From Posidonia oceanica (lineage: Eukaryota > Streptophyta > Magnoliopsida > Alismatales > Posidoniaceae): a stretch of 64,000 nt of DNA. The translations under genes and the position numbers were made by a program. The stretch covers positions 55,580,001-55,644,000 of the forward strand of contig JAZBRS010000020.1 of NCBI GenBank assembly GCA_037176725.1. The letters run 5' to 3'. Positions 41,429 to 54,723 of this stretch are shown here, one piece after another. Positions within the stretch are counted from its first letter, which is position 1. Each line of letters opens with the position of its first letter. The notes beneath the pieces are model-generated. The model ran no database searches and had not been told where the DNA came from. It saw nothing but the letters and a program-made list of their open reading frames with translations.

Positions 41429-43709
41429 ATGGCCTGGTTTGCCGGTGAGTCCCACTTTTCTGTTGCCCTAGAGGGGATCTCTGCTTCGGTCCCTCCAACT
41501 TTCGCTTCGACTCCCTTCGTGCCCTTCATGACATTGGGGTTTCACCCTCTGGTGTCTAGGGCACCCCAGTTTGCTGCGGAGCATTGGCAGAGCTACGCCC
41601 CTCCGAATCCAGTCATCGAGCCCATCTTGATGACCCCTGCTTGCGCTTTGAAGGAGCCTCTGACCCCTTTGTCCCAGGGCTATGTCGTTATCGACATCCC
41701 TTCTACTGCGGTAACCTTTGCCATAGGTTCCCGACCTCTTGAATTTGGTCCCCTGCCGGCACTGCACTTCAACGTTCCAACTGATGGGTCCCTTGATGTG
41801 CAGTATCAGCGCCTGATGGAGACTGCCTAGAGACTACAGGGCTTGGCTCTATCAGTTCACCCCTCTTGCATTCCTATGGCTCCTGAGGTTCCTCTGCAGC
41901 CTGCTCCTACACACACTGCACTCCCGCATAGACCATCGCCCTAGCTACTCACTGCTCCGGCGATGGGGGCACCAGCTACTCACTGCTTTGGCGATGGGGG
42001 CACAGCTTCTGCCTCCTGCATCTACACAACAAAATACATTGCACGCAACTCCGCGACCTGGTGATCAGTCCTTCGGGCTGGTTGGAACACAGTACCCCAC
42101 AGGCCTGCTGCTCGGCACCGTGCCTGCACAGCAACTGTTGCTCCAGCACTCTGCTCCTCCCACTGCACAGCATATTATCCATCCATCCCCCTTGTATCAG
42201 GTTCAGACCCTAGCATACATCCCTGCATACACTGCACCCATGCACGAATACGCCGGCCATCACGTCGCACCACAAGGCGACGCGATGGTGGATCCGGAGG
42301 AGCACCCCGGTGCGACCTAGATGGCGTATGTGGTCCCTGCCTCTGCTGCCTCATCACCTGCAGTAGCCAATCCAGACCCCATCAATGATAGGATGACGTT
42401 CTGGAGAAAGCACTATGTCTAGTGCAAGGCATGGACCACCAGTCCCACCAATTCCGAGACCTCCACTACTTTCCAGAGGCTGCACTCCCTTCGAAATTTC
42501 GCATCCTGAAATTCGATAAATACAATGGTAGAGGCTGTCCCATCTCGCATCTGAAGGCATACTGCGAGGACCTTGCTCTGCTTCAGGCTGACAATAGGCT
42601 CCTTATCTGCCTGTTTCAGAAGAGTCTATCCGGCCCCACGCTCAAGTGGTTCACTTCCGTTGACATGGCCACAGTTCAAACTTGGACTGATCTTTCTCAG
42701 GCTTTCCTTGAGCAGTATTCTTTCAACCTCGACTTGATCCCCAAGAGGAAGGATCTTGTCGCCATCCGGCAGAGGCCCCAAGAGCCATTTGGGGAGTATG
42801 TCGGTCGCTGGCGCTCCATAGCCACCTAGGTTAGAGATAGACCCTCCGAGGAGGATTCTATCGAGATGATCATAAAGGGAGCACTGCTAGCGACTGGGAC
42901 TCTGCTATGTATTCAGCACATCTCTAGTTATGCATCGCTGGTAAGGGCTGGCGCCCGCTTGGAGAGCTCACTGCGAAGTGGGCATTTCCCTACACTTTCT
43001 GCATTGGCTAGGCAGGCCAACACCTCTAGCAATCGCCGCAATAGCAACAGCAACAATAACAACTCCGCTCCTGGCTACTCCGAACAGCACGCCGACGCAT
43101 ACGCTGATTCTCCTGAAGAGCCTGCCTATGCAGCGAGTCAACTAGACCCTTTTCCGCTAGAGCACGCACCTAACTATGCATCCACTGCACACACTACCAC
43201 CGTCGAGCCCGTGCATCACGTCGCACCCACTCGGCAAGGACACCAATCGGGGCAAAGACGACCTCGTCGGGCTGAGTGTGATTACACCCCTCTGCCCGAA
43301 CCATTGAGCGTCATCTTCCCTTAAATTGAGTCGCTCCTCAGACTCCTGGCTATTCGTCCGTCACCAAACCCCCCTCCATGGTGGTACGATACGGATCAGT
43401 TTTGCAGCTTCCATCGAGCTACGGGGCACTCGACGGACGACTACCTCGCTCTCTGAGATGCCGTTCAGTGCCTGATCGATCGCAGGATCATCAACGTTGG
43501 CGCACAGGAAGCAGCACTTGCACATACACCTACACTTGCACTCGTACACCCTAGTGTAGCCAACCCTTCCTCTTTTGAGCCTGCAGGCTTCGCAGATGCC
43601 AGAACCTCAGGGGTCTTCTCCCTTGCTCCTGTCTTCTTTGAGTCCAGCTCCTCCTCGGTGGATCCTTCCGATCCCATCAGTGCAATCTCCTTTTCTTGCT
43701 TTTCCTAGC
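41429..43709 (+). pseudogene. gag: Element C gag, degenerate
   Basis: Starts MAWFAGESHFSVALEGIS. The gag core FDKYNGRGCPISHLKAY is near 42513, followed by WFTSVDMATVQTW and FNLDLIPKRKDLVAIRQRP. The knuckle is FCSFHRATGHSTDDY near 43405, with the last Cys changed. A 31-bp tandem duplication at 41942-42003 shifts the frame; a one-base loss near 42392 (GGATGACG against GGATGGACG in D) shifts it back. Stops: TAG at 41828 and 42318 at former CAG, TAA near 43322 at former CAA. No protease follows. Confidence 0.85.
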
Positions 43710-43980
43710 TTGTCCGAGGGACGCTTGGAGATGCAGCGGCAGCGTCGACAGCAAGCCTAGTCGCAGTGCCATCCAAGTTAGTTTCTCTTCTAGCTCCAGC
43801 AGCCCCAGCGCGCCCCGCACTGCCATCAACAACTCCAGTGCTCCCTGCACTGCTGTCAACAGCTCCAGCAGGCCCAGTGCTCCCCGCACTGCCAACAGCA
43901 GTTCCCACCGACGACGTTAGCAACGTAGGAGTGGACGTAGCACCTCCCTTTTGAGGTTGCTGACAGGTAAGTCCCTCTTA
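43710..43980 (+). repeat. Short Ser/Pro-coding tandem repeats and splice donor at the end of C gag
   Basis: Imperfect 30-42-bp repeats (AGCTCCAGCAGCCCC-type) at about 43785-43915. CAGGTAAGT follows near 43968, a full match to the 5' splice consensus, also present in B (about 16478) and D (about 55045). Confidence 0.6.
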
Positions 43981-45740
43981 CCTCTCTTTTGATTTCTGCA
44001 TTGTCTTTTCTTTTCTTTCGTTTTGTTTTGTTTTTGCGTTTTCTCGCCTTGTTTGAAAATCATAAAAAGCATAAAATCATTAAAACTTAAAAACATGCAT
44101 TCCTTTCTTCATCATGCATTCATCCCCAGCGGCTGATATCCCTAACTATTCAGCGATAGGTCCGTCAACTTATCACCTTGCATATGCATATCATTCTCTG
44201 CATGCATTTTTCATTTTCTGCATATACATATCATTTCTTGCACCCTATAAAATACAAAAGCAAAAAAATCAAGAAAATCAAAAAATGTCAAAAATATTTT
44301 CTTCGCCTTGCCGCTGGTTTTCCCTTTTTATGTTTTCCTAAACCAAAAACCATAAAAATACAAAACCCATGAGAAAACCCAGAAACATGTTTGCCCTTCC
44401 CTTTCTAGAAAATACAAAACCCATAAACATTTGTATAATCAGAAACCCAGCTTTGGACGAACAAGCAGTGCCGATAGGATGTCAAGCAGTGACAATCTTA
44501 GGTAGGGCTCACCCGAGCAGTGCCATCTCTTTGCATGTGGTTACAGTGTGAGACTTAGAGCGGAACTGAACATCTCGTTGAGCTAAAAGCTCCCAAAGTG
44601 AGATCCATCCTATCAAGAGAGTCCACCAGACATGGAGAGAACCAAAGCAGAGCAGAGCATAGCCAGAGGTTGCCTATACATTGCAGAGGCTGAAGGTGTA
44701 CACCGACCAACCGAATTCTCAATGGCTCATCCGGGACTGCTACCCCAAGAGGTCGAAGTCATGCATATCCAAAAGAATACAGATCAAGTGAGCAAAAGAA
44801 TATGATAACATGATATGCATGCTCAGCACAAAAGAAAAATGAAGAAAGAAGTTGAAGAAAGAAGGCACTCATGAGAGGAGTGACTTGGACGAGCATCAAA
44901 GCCCCCTCAACTTTCAACTCCAAGCACCACATTGCCAACTGCACGGGATACCTTATCAGGAGGACCTGGCCCCACCCTCTAAGTGCAGCAGCACGCTCCA
45001 ATCCCCTGTGCAAACAACAACTCTACCTCCTCGGTAGGCAAGATGCAAGTCCCGTCACTCAAGAGGGGAAAAGAAAAATCAACCCGAGAGCATCAAAAGC
45101 GGTAGTCGGTCCCCTAAGATTTAATACAGAGGCTAAGAAGCTGTATCTAACGCTTCTGCTACCCACATGCAGCCAAAGGCAATACTCTGCAAAGCTAAGG
45201 CCTCATCCTGAGCTAGAAATGAGAGTACTTGACTGAGGTGCAGGAACTCTCACCCATTAGCGAGATCCCAACAGAGGCACCTCTATACCCTGATATCAGG
45301 AGGTCAAAAAATGCCTGAACCAACTAGGGCGTATGAGCAGTTATACCAGGAGATCAAAGAGAGACACCGACCACAACTCGGCATGGCGTTGCTCGAGGAT
45401 CGAGAGTCTACTGAGTTAGAAAATGCAGAAGCATCCCCTCTTGGCAATAGTTGGTTTTGAGTCCTAAGCCACCAAAACATGCATGCTATAATATATTATC
45501 TTCCCTTCTCCCTGTTTTCGAAAATCGGAGCCAAGGATGAGCACTTTTGCCTGCCTCGCTCAAAGGCTCCGCGCTTTTCAAATTTTGCCGTCCACCGCGT
45601 TGGATAGGTCCATGATGACCAGCATGTCCATTATTTGTCACTTCGTGAAGTTGCATTGCATGCCTACACTGAGACCATTGCACACCCACCATGATGGGCC
45701 CCCGTTTTCTCTTTGCATCATCTTGCATTCATTCCTTGCA
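43981..45740 (+). other. 3' internal region of C, part 1
   Basis: No intact gene. One two-hairpin unit at 44131-44175. An A-rich stretch at 44240-44440. A conserved segment at 44640-45240 that B keeps only in part. 45240-45460 holds the last codons of the ORF seen in A (ISEIPTEAP, GMALLEDRES). Frames there contain stops. Confidence 0.55.
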
Positions 45741-46760
45741 TTCGGGTTGGCAGTCCTAACTGCTCGGCGATGGGTCCGTCAACCTATCATTCTATCTTTT
45801 TTGCATCAAGCTGGCAGCCCTAACTGCTCGGCGACGGGTCCGTCAACTTATCATTCTACATTCCTCTGCATCGGGCTGGTAGCCCTAACTGCTCGGTTGA
45901 TGCTCGTTAAAATGTCATCCTGCATTCCCATGTTGCATTCGGGTTGATAGCCCTAACTATCCGGTGATAGGTCCATCAACTTATCATTCATCCATCCATC
46001 CATCCTTGCATTCTGATGCCAAGGGCACTTCGACTGTCCCCTGGTATCATCCCTGATACCAGGGGCATCTTTTTTGCTGCCCTATGGTATCGCCCCCCCT
46101 CATCTCGTTGGGCTGATAGCCCCAACTATCCGGCGATTGGTCTGATAACCTATCACCCTGCATTTCCTTTGCATTATCCCATTGCCTTCCCCACCAGCAT
46201 TGCACCTCGCACTGTGATCCCTTATGTCCATCTCACTGCATCCGGGCTGCTACCCCTAACTACTCGGCTGACAACTTTGTTAGTTTTGTCTCCACTTTGC
46301 ATTTTGATGCCATGGGCGCTTCGACTGTCCCCTTGTATCATTCATCGATACCAAGGGCATCTTTATTTTGCTGCCCCATGGTATCCCATTTCCATCTGCA
46401 TTCGGGCTGACATCCCCAACTATTATGGGAGCATCTACGGACCTTTCCCACACCTTAGGGTATGGTATTCCCGTTGCATTCATGGTTACAAGTCCTTCCA
46501 CTTGCCACCACCTCTCTTGCCTGACAGACTCGCTGGCCTGTCAATGCCTTCGATACCAGGTGCATCTGGCAGCCCCTTGGTATCATCTCACCCCCATTCG
46601 GGCCGATAATCCTTAACTATCCGGTGATGAGTCCGTTAACTCCTCGTGGGCAGATACTCCCCAACTATCTGGTGATGAGTCCGATAACTCCTCAGCAGGC
46701 TGATAGCCCTAACTATCCGGTGGTAGGTCTGTTAACTTATCACCCTTTCATCGTAGTATA
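45741..46760 (+). repeat. Two-hairpin units and long inverted repeats in C
   Basis: About ten units or partial units, near 45743, 45808, 45870, 45945, 46113, 46245, 46404, 46600, 46650 and 46700. A good first hairpin is GGGCT-GAT-AGCCC (46111-46125 region). A third stem type occurs at 46626-46645: GATGAGT-CCGTTA-ACTCCTC, where the fourth pair is G-C instead of A-T. Between them lies the perfect 12-bp inverted repeat CCCCTGGTATCA / TGATACCAGGGG (46038-46065, loop TCCC), and a related one near 46330-46360 with CCCTTG / CAAGGG. Confidence 0.8.
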
Positions 46761-46780
46761 ATAGCATTCTGTTGCATGGC

Positions 46781-48040
46781 ATTAGCATTTCATCATCACA
46801 TGAACATCGTGCATTTAGGATTCGAACCCCTGGCTCGCGTATTGCTTAAGGTAACATCCACGGCACCCACAGGCTTTCGCAGCCTGCTGGCTTTGGATGG
46901 CACCCATGCTAGTGTGCAACCAGGATTGTTTTCTCGGTTTCGCATGCCCAACGTTCCACTATATATACCCTGCATTTCATTGTATCTTCATTGCATGACA
47001 TCATATAGCTACCTTGTATCCTCTGTAGAGTCAGTCCTAGTATTGCATTTCATCATCACACGGACATCGCATGCTTAGGATTCGAACCCCTAGTTCGCGC
47101 ATTGCTTAAAGTGATATCTTCAGCACTCGCAACTCTACGGAATTTGCCTGCCTAAGATAACACCCACAGTAGTGCGCGACCAGGATCGTTTTCTCAATTT
47201 CGCGTGCTCGGAGTCCCACTGTTTATACACTGCATCTTGATTGCATGACATCATATAGCTACCTTGTATCCTCCATAGAGTCAGTCCTAGTATTGCATTT
47301 CATCATCACACGGACATCGCACGCTTAGGATTCGAACCCCTAGTTCGCGCATTGCTTAAAGTGATATCTTCAGCACTCGCAACTCTACGCAGTTTGCCTG
47401 CCTAAGATAACACCCGCAGTAGTGCGTGACTAGGATCGTTTTCTCAATTTCGCATGCTCGGAGTCCCACTATTTATACACTGCATCTTCATTGCATGACA
47501 TCATATAGCTACCTTGTATCCTCCGTAGAGTCAGTCCTAGTATTGCATTTCATCATCACACAAACATCGCGCGCTTAGGATTCGAACCCCTAGTTCGCAC
47601 ATTGCCTAAAGTGATATCTTCAACACCTACAACTCTATGCAGTTCGCATTGCCTAAGATAACACCCACGGTAGTGCGCGGCCAGGATCATTTTCTCGATT
47701 TCGCGTGCTCGGCGTTCCACTGTTTATACCTTGCATCTCACTACATAACATTGCATAACATTTGCATCCTTATTGCGCTGCTACTCCTCTGTAATCATTA
47801 CACCAACTCCCACATTCCATTTCTCGGACATGGCATGCTTAGGAAACCGAACTCCTGATCACGCATTGCTTAAAGTGTTATCTTCAACACCTGCAACTCT
47901 ACGTTGTTCGCATTGCCTAAGATAACACCCACAGTAATGCATGACCAGGGTTGCTTCCTTGGCAATACGTGCCCGCCATCGCATACATATCCACAACATC
48001 TTTTTTACTGCATTTTACTTTCAGCATCTCCATCGCTTAT
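46781..48040 (+). repeat. 250-bp tandem repeat in C (about five units)
   Basis: Units start with ATTGCATTTCATCATCACA-like sequence at 46781, 47041, 47291 and 47541, and a diverged one near 47791, so the period is 250 bp (260 for the first). Each has TTAGGATTCGAACCCCT, whose reverse complement contains GGGGTTCGAATCC, a match to the pol III B box and tRNA T-loop. Element D has only about three units. No gene is supported. Confidence 0.85.
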
Positions 48041-48455
48041 GCCTACAACAGAAGCTTGGCAAACGGCACCCCCGTGTTAGAGCTGTGCACTGCTCGACAC
48101 GCACTCACCCCGTTAACTGACCTTCCTACATTGCCCAGCGACAGCATTGCATTGCATTTTTCCACCTCACCACGTACATGCATCACCCGTTTTCCCCCAG
48201 TGGAGTACTGCGCAATGAACATTAGCGTAAGCATCACATCTGCATCAGCACTGTACACTAGTCTCTACATTTGCACAGCATCCTAGTGTTCACATTCGCA
48301 TCTGTATTCGGCAACGGGTCATGATTTTTGATGCATCCACCGAATAAGTGACTCACGTCTATTGCAATTGGCCTATTATTGGTGTTAAAAGGGGGTGTCT
48401 TGTCAACCCTTAGCCACAGTCTCGCTACGCTTGAGCTAGCTCAGGGAGGGGCATT
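48041..48455 (+). other. 3' end of C internal region and polypurine tract
   Basis: Conserved pre-LTR segment with the GGGTGTCTTGTCAACCCT motif near 48393 and the polypurine tract AGGGAGGGG at 48443-48451. No gene. Confidence 0.65.
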
Positions 48456-51360
48456 TGTAGACACCCCATTTTGACACCTAGTAGCGGATCCAACTTAGAA
48501 TAACGAGCTTGGAAGCGGCGGATTTAAAACTTTCCACCTTAAACCCTCAAAACCAGCCTTTTTTCACCAAAACTGGACCAAAACCCCATCCAAACCCAAA
48601 AACCCACCTAAACCCTCCCAAGACTCCACCTAAACCTTCCTAAGCCTTAACCCAAGCCATAACCCAAGCCTAACCTAAACCAAAACCCAACTTCACCTTT
48701 AAACCTCTTGGGCTTGTTGGACGCGAGCATTGGCAGTGTCCTACATTGGACGCACTCTGTGCCAGCATCCAACGAGTCGGGACAGCCACCACCTCTGCAG
48801 CCTCTGGCTCACTGCTCCAGCCACCACCTCCGTCCACCCACACTTACTCCACATCCCCTCGGCCACTTACTCACCACTTCCGGCCACCTGCTACGCGCCA
48901 AGCCTAGTAACTCAGCCTGCCACGGCATCCCTTCCTTTGTCGATGCATCTTTTGCTCTCACGGCCACCCACTGTCATAGCCGCCTGCCACCTCCGGCTCT
49001 GCCATCCCACCTGCGAAACACTTACTTCCCACTACCCCATGACTCGACTTACACCCACGCGCAGCCCATTCTCCCAGAGGTCGGCCAGAAGTGTGGGAGA
49101 ACCCTTTTTTTTCTCCACCAGCAACCCAACAGAACCCAACATTCCCCAGCACTTCCCACACATCTCCAGCACCTGGGGAAGCACCAGAACAATCCCACTA
49201 GCCTTCACGAATCTTCCCCCACACACGAGAGAGCCCACTACAGCCTCCCCCTCCATCCAAGCTCGCCGCAGTTCGTCCATTCCGCCAGCCGGCCATAAAA
49301 AATCCATTCGAGCCGCACACATGTAATTCCTTCTCCATGGTGCACTCCTCATCTCCTCCCTCACCTTAGTAACGCTTCACAGCTGGGCTTCATCATTTTC
49401 TGGCCTCGTAGATGGCCGAAAACGTCTTGAATGCCGGTGGCGAGAAGGAGGAGGTGGGTGGAGCAAACCACCCACCCATTTATGGATGTGAATACATGGT
49501 TATGTTCCTCATTGCATGCTCATGCTTACCTGCTATTTAGCTTTCCATTTTGGATCGATCTATGCATCGATTTCGGCCAGGAAGATTCCCAACGCATTGG
49601 ACACATGGCCTGGTGCGTCCAACGTACCTGCTGGCTTTCTGTTTACTTATTTATTTTTATGTTGCCATGATCTGAATGCTATGGTTGTGTGGATCACCTT
49701 GCATGTTTCCATTTATGCTATTTACATGCTATGCTTTAATCTTGCTTTGATCTTGGCTTGGTCCTCATTTCCATATTTCAGTTTAGCCTACCTGGGTGTA
49801 GGACGCTAGAGTTCCCAGCGTCCTATGTTGGACGCTGGTAGAGCCCGCATCTTACTCCCCAGTTTATCTGCTTGCATCTTGCAACTTCGTGATTACATTA
49901 CTTTGAAATGCTTGTCTAGCCCATGTGTGTGCATGCTGTTCCATGGGTTTTTTCTTTCAGCTTCTTGCAGGTTTACATCATATTTTTAACATCTTGCATG
50001 CAGCAGATTTTATGCTCCTATTGCTCTATGTTGGACGTAGAATGCTCTAGCGTCTTATGTTGGACGCTATGTATTATAGCGTCCAGCACTCTGCGGCATT
50101 CTAAGCCATGTTCATGCCTGTATCTTGCTCTTTAATCTCTTCTGGTTCTTTATCTGGCTTGTCCATCATGATCCGCATGTCTCTTGTTATCATATTGCAT
50201 TTGTATCGCATTCATACATCTAGCATGCATGCATTCTTTTCAAAAAGCCTGGCTTAGTTGTTGGACGTTGGGGAACTCAGCATCCAACGTTAGACGCTGA
50301 TGGTCACTGCATCCAACACCCTCTGCCAGCTTAAAATCATTCTGATGCTTGCATTTGATTTCTGAGCCTTGTGCTTTGATCTTTCAGCATGGTTTATCAG
50401 CCCATGGCTTCTTCATTGCATTAAAAATGCATGTTTTCCAAAATTGCATGGTTTCTGCAGGTTCTGCCCTATTTTGTGTTGGACGCCAACTGTTTCGGCG
50501 TCTAACATAGGATGCTAGTTAGTCCAACGTCCAACACTTTACATTTTGCTGCATTCTGTTTTAAGCGCCGATTTTTTTTTAACCGTCGCTTTCCGCATTT
50601 TGTTGGTTCTGGTACACACCTTGACACCCATGCGTGCTGTCGGACCCCTGTTTTTTGGTTTTACGCCTTGCATCGCCTGTTTTCTCGTGGTTTCTCGCCT
50701 CGAACATGTTTTCCATCGCCTGTCACTTTGTATCACATGGTTTTCATCGCTGTTTTGATTTATCGCCTGCATTGCATTTAGGGCGATGATGCTTACTGCC
50801 AAGAGTTCTTACGAACCAGGGCTTGCCCGTTCGGAACTCTAGCAGCGTTGCAGAGCACATAGTCTACACGTTTAATTTTAATCATGGCATCATAGCGTAT
50901 TAAGCAAGTTTACCATTCATTAGGCATGCATAGCATCTATCGCCTTCGGGCATACAATAAAGGGAAGCAATTGCTGAAATCCTACATATGCGAGCGTTAT
51001 GCCTAGAAAGATCGATTCTTTGGACGTATCGGGGGTACCTAACACCTTCCCCATGCGTAACAGGAGTCCTTGCCCTTTCTCTTGGCCCGCAATGACCATT
51101 ATGCTCTCATCCTAGGCACGAGTCGTAGCATTACATCTTTTTGAATGGTTTCCATGCATTTTCCCGGTTTTCCTTGTCTCCCAATTTAATAGACATGGTG
51201 GCAACTCTGATTTTGTCTTATCTTTCTTCTTTCTTCTTTTTCCAGCGTTTCTGAGTAGAGTTTCCTTCCTCAGATCCAACTGCTAATAGTGACCCAATTT
51301 CAGTCGGTGCACATGAGCTTTGGCATCGTGTATGGACGCGTCGATTTCAGGATTACTACG
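48456..51360 (+). repeat. LTR 2 (middle LTR) of the C/D array (2905 bp)
   Basis: Starts TGTAGACACC, ends ATTACTACG. Collinear with LTR 1; compared with it, it lacks a stretch of about 28 bp present at 38465-38492 in LTR 1. It carries donor-like GTAATT at 49323, GTTGGACGC modules at 49796-50540 and a PBS-like TGGCAACTCT at 51199. Confidence 0.9.
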
Positions 51361-51361
51361 G

Positions 51362-51411
51362 TGGCGACTCCACTGGGGAGGCAGAATCCCCATTGGTGAC
51401 TCCGTTGGAGA
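51362..51411 (+). promoter_or_regulatory. Duplicated primer binding site of element D
   Basis: TGGCGACTCCACTGGGGA at 51362 and TGGTGACTCCGTTGGAGA at 51394. Both are tRNA-Arg type and spaced as in C. Confidence 0.8.
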
Positions 51412-52539
51412 TTCTAGACTCCAGCTTTCGTTTTTGGCTTTCTCGCCCACATGATTTTCGCACTTTGCTTGCCTTGTGCCTTTGCATGCCTTGCCCACTT
51501 GCCTGCCTGCTTTACTTGCTTTATCTCTTGCATTATGCCATGTTTGCTTGCATTGCTTTATTTTCTCGCATTACATGTCTAAATATTTGCTTGGCGCAAT
51601 AATACATGCTTTTTGGGTGGTGAATGCTTTGTTTCACACACTTACTATGCCACCACGCATGCACATGCCATGTATACATGCCTTTTGATATGATAAATGT
51701 TTTCCCTTCACTATCATGTCCACAACACTTGCACATGCCATGCACATGCCTTTTGCCTTGTTGTGTGATTGCTTGCATGCCATGACTTCCTGTTTCTCTC
51801 CCTTTTGCATATGCCATGCCTAGGATAGTAGAGACATGCTTGCTCCCCTTTTGCTTAATCTAAAAGCTACAATAAAGCCAAGCAATAACATCTATGCACA
51901 ACTAGAGCCAAAACTTGCAATTTTCCCCTTTGGCTAAACAAAATGCAAGTAAAATACATTAATGCATATCGCATGATTGATCATTCTAGAAAGCATGCAT
52001 TCTTCTCATCTGAGTCTACCCACAGTCTGTGAAGGACAGTCCTGCCCTCTTGTTCCACTGCTTTGGCGTGGCCCAAGTCTGTCGGTCTGTCCCCTCTTGT
52101 CAGGGGTCGTGTCGGTGCTAGTGGAGGGTACCACCCACGCTTTGACGGGGTCGAGGCCACCAATGCACCACTCCATTACTGCCTGAGCTCTGGCAAGGAT
52201 TTAGATGGAGAGCCTACTTTTTCTGACCTGTAGTCAATAAAACCCATTACGCATGAGTGCGTCCTAGTAGGTCATCTACACGAGACATGCATGGTGAGAG
52301 TGCGCATATTAGGGCATTCCTCTGCACGTGTGCCATTCATGCCACCCCTAATAACATCTTTGCATTCAACCTCTAACACCTTTGTTGTTTTTGTAGGTAG
52401 GTGCGGGATCCGCTGCCAGGACCCTGAGCGTCCCTCTTCTCTGACTCTGAGCTATTCGTCGCTTCCGACAGTAGCTCCCCTTAGGTCTCGCGTCTTTGCT
52501 TTTTGTCGCAGCCCTATTCTCACATGCTCTTGGTCAGTG
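51412..52539 (+). other. 5' leader of element D
   Basis: No gene. Conserved leader block at about 51990-52340. A splice-acceptor-like ttgttgtttttgtag ends at 52396, 143 nt before the gag ATG, as in C. Confidence 0.6.
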
Positions 52540-54723
52540 ATGGCCCGGTTTGCCGGTGAGTCCCACTTTTCTGTTGCCTCGGAGGGGATTTCCGCTTTGG
52601 TCCCTCCAACTTTTGCTTCAACTCCCTTCGTGCCCCTCGTGACATCGGGGTTTCACTCTCTGGTGTCTAGGGCACCCCAGTTTGCTGCAGAGCATTGGCA
52701 GACCTACGCCCCACTGGATTCGGTCACCGAGCCCATCTTGATGATCCCTGCTTGCGCTGTGGAGGCACCTCTGACCCCTCTGTCCCAGGGCTATGTCGCT
52801 ATCGACATCCCATCTGCTGCGGCGACCTTCGCCATAGGTTCCCGACCTCTTGAATCTGGTCCCCCATCGGCACTGCACTTCAGCGTTCCCAATGACGGGT
52901 CCCCTGATGTGTAGTATCAGCGCCTGATGGAGACTGCCCAGAGACTGTAGGGCATGGCTCTATCAGTTCGCCCCTCTTGCATTCCTACTGCTCTTAAGGT
53001 TCCTCTGCAGCCTACTCCTGCACACACTGCACTCCCGCATAGACCATCACCCCAGCTACTCACTGCTCCGGTGATGGGGGCACAGCTTCTGCCTCCTGCA
53101 TCTGCACAACACAATACACTACATGCAATTCCGTGACCTGGTGACTAGTCCATCGGGCTGGTTGGAACACAGTACCCCACAGGCCCGCTGCTTGGCACCA
53201 TGCCTGCGTAGCAACTGTTGCTCTAGCACTCTGCATCTCCTACTGCACAGCATATTTTCTATCCATCCCCCTTGCATCAGGTTCAGACCCCAACATACAT
53301 CCCTGCATACACTACACCCACGCACGGATACGCCGGCCATCACGTCGTGCCACCAGGCGACGTGATGGTGGATCTAGAGGAACACCTCAGCGCGACCCAG
53401 ACGGCGTATGTGGTCCTTGCCCCTGCTGCCTCATCACCTGCGGTGGCCAATCCAGACCCCATCAATGAAAGGATGGACGTTCTGGAGAAAGCACTACGTC
53501 TAGTGCAAGGAACGGACCACCAGTCCTACCAATTCTGGGACGTCTACTACTTTCCAGAGGCCGCACTCCCTTCTAAATTTTGCATCCCAAAATTCGATAA
53601 ATACAATGGTAGAGGCTATCCTATCTCACATCTGAAGGCATACTCCAAGGACCTTGCTCTGCTTCAGGCTGACGAAAGGCTCCTTATCCGCCTGTTTCAG
53701 AAGCATCTAACCGGCCCCGCGCCCAAGTGGTTCACTTCCATTGACATGGCCACGGTTCAGACTTGGACTGATCTTTCTCAGGCTTTCCTTGAGCAGTATT
53801 CTTTCAACCTCGACTTGATCCCCAAGAGGGAGGATCTTGTCACCATCCGGTAGAGGCCCCAAGAGCCATTCGGGGAGTATGTCGGTCGCTGACGCTCCAT
53901 AGCCGCCCAGGTTAGAGATAGACACTCTGAGGAGGATTCTATCGAGATGATCATAAAGGGGGCACTGCCAGCGACTAGAACTCTTCTATGCATTCAGCAC
54001 ATCAATAGTTATGCATCGTAGGTAAGGGCTGGCGCTTGCGTGGAGAGCTCACTACGAAGTGGGCATTTCCCCGCACTTTCTGCATTGGCTAGGCAGGCCA
54101 ACACCTCCAGCAATCGCCGCAATAGCAACAACAACAATAACAACTCCGCTCCCAGCTACTCCGAACAGCACGCCGACGCATACGCCGATTCTCCCAAAGA
54201 GCCTACCTATGCAGCGAGTCTGCCAGACCCTTTTCCGCTAGAGCACGCACCTAACTATGCACCCACTGCACACACTGCCACTGTCGAGCCCGTGCATCAC
54301 GTCGCACCCGCTCGGCAATGACTCCAATCGGGGCAAAGACAACCTCGTCGGGCTGAGTGTGATTGCACCCCTCTGCCTGAACCACTGAGCGTCATCTTCC
54401 CTCAAGTTGAGTCGCTCCTAAGACTCCCGGCTATCCATCCGTCACCAAACCCCCCTCTGTGGTGGCACGGTACGGATCAGTTCTGCAGCTTCCATCGGGC
54501 CACGGGGCACTTGACGGATGACTACCTCGCTCTCTGGGATGCTGTTCAGCACCTGATCGATCGCAGGATCAACAGCATTGACGCACTGGAAGCAGCACTT
54601 GCACATACACCTGCACTTGCACTTGCACACCCTAGTGTAGCCGGCCCTTCCTTTTCCGAGCCTACAGGCTTCGTAGATGCCAAAACCTTGGGGGTCTTCT
54701 CCCTCACTCCTGTCTTCTTTTAG
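52540..54723 (+). pseudogene. gag: Element D gag, degenerate but without frameshift
   Basis: Starts MARFAGESHFSVASEGIS. One frame runs to 54723 with roughly a dozen stops. The core PKFDKYNGRGYPISHLKAY is near 53588, then WFTSIDMATVQTW and FNLDLIPKREDLVTIR. The knuckle is FCSFHRATGHLTDDY near 54482. Stops at 52912, 52948, 53209, 53230 and 53851 are TAG where C has CAG; 53890 is TGA where C has TGG. It is the best template for the ancestral gag layout because it lacks the C duplication. Confidence 0.85.

Noticed and set aside
46781..48040. tRNA genes on the minus strand at GGGGTTCGAATCC
   Set aside because: Only the T-loop block matches; no cloverleaf, anticodon arm or A box could be built.
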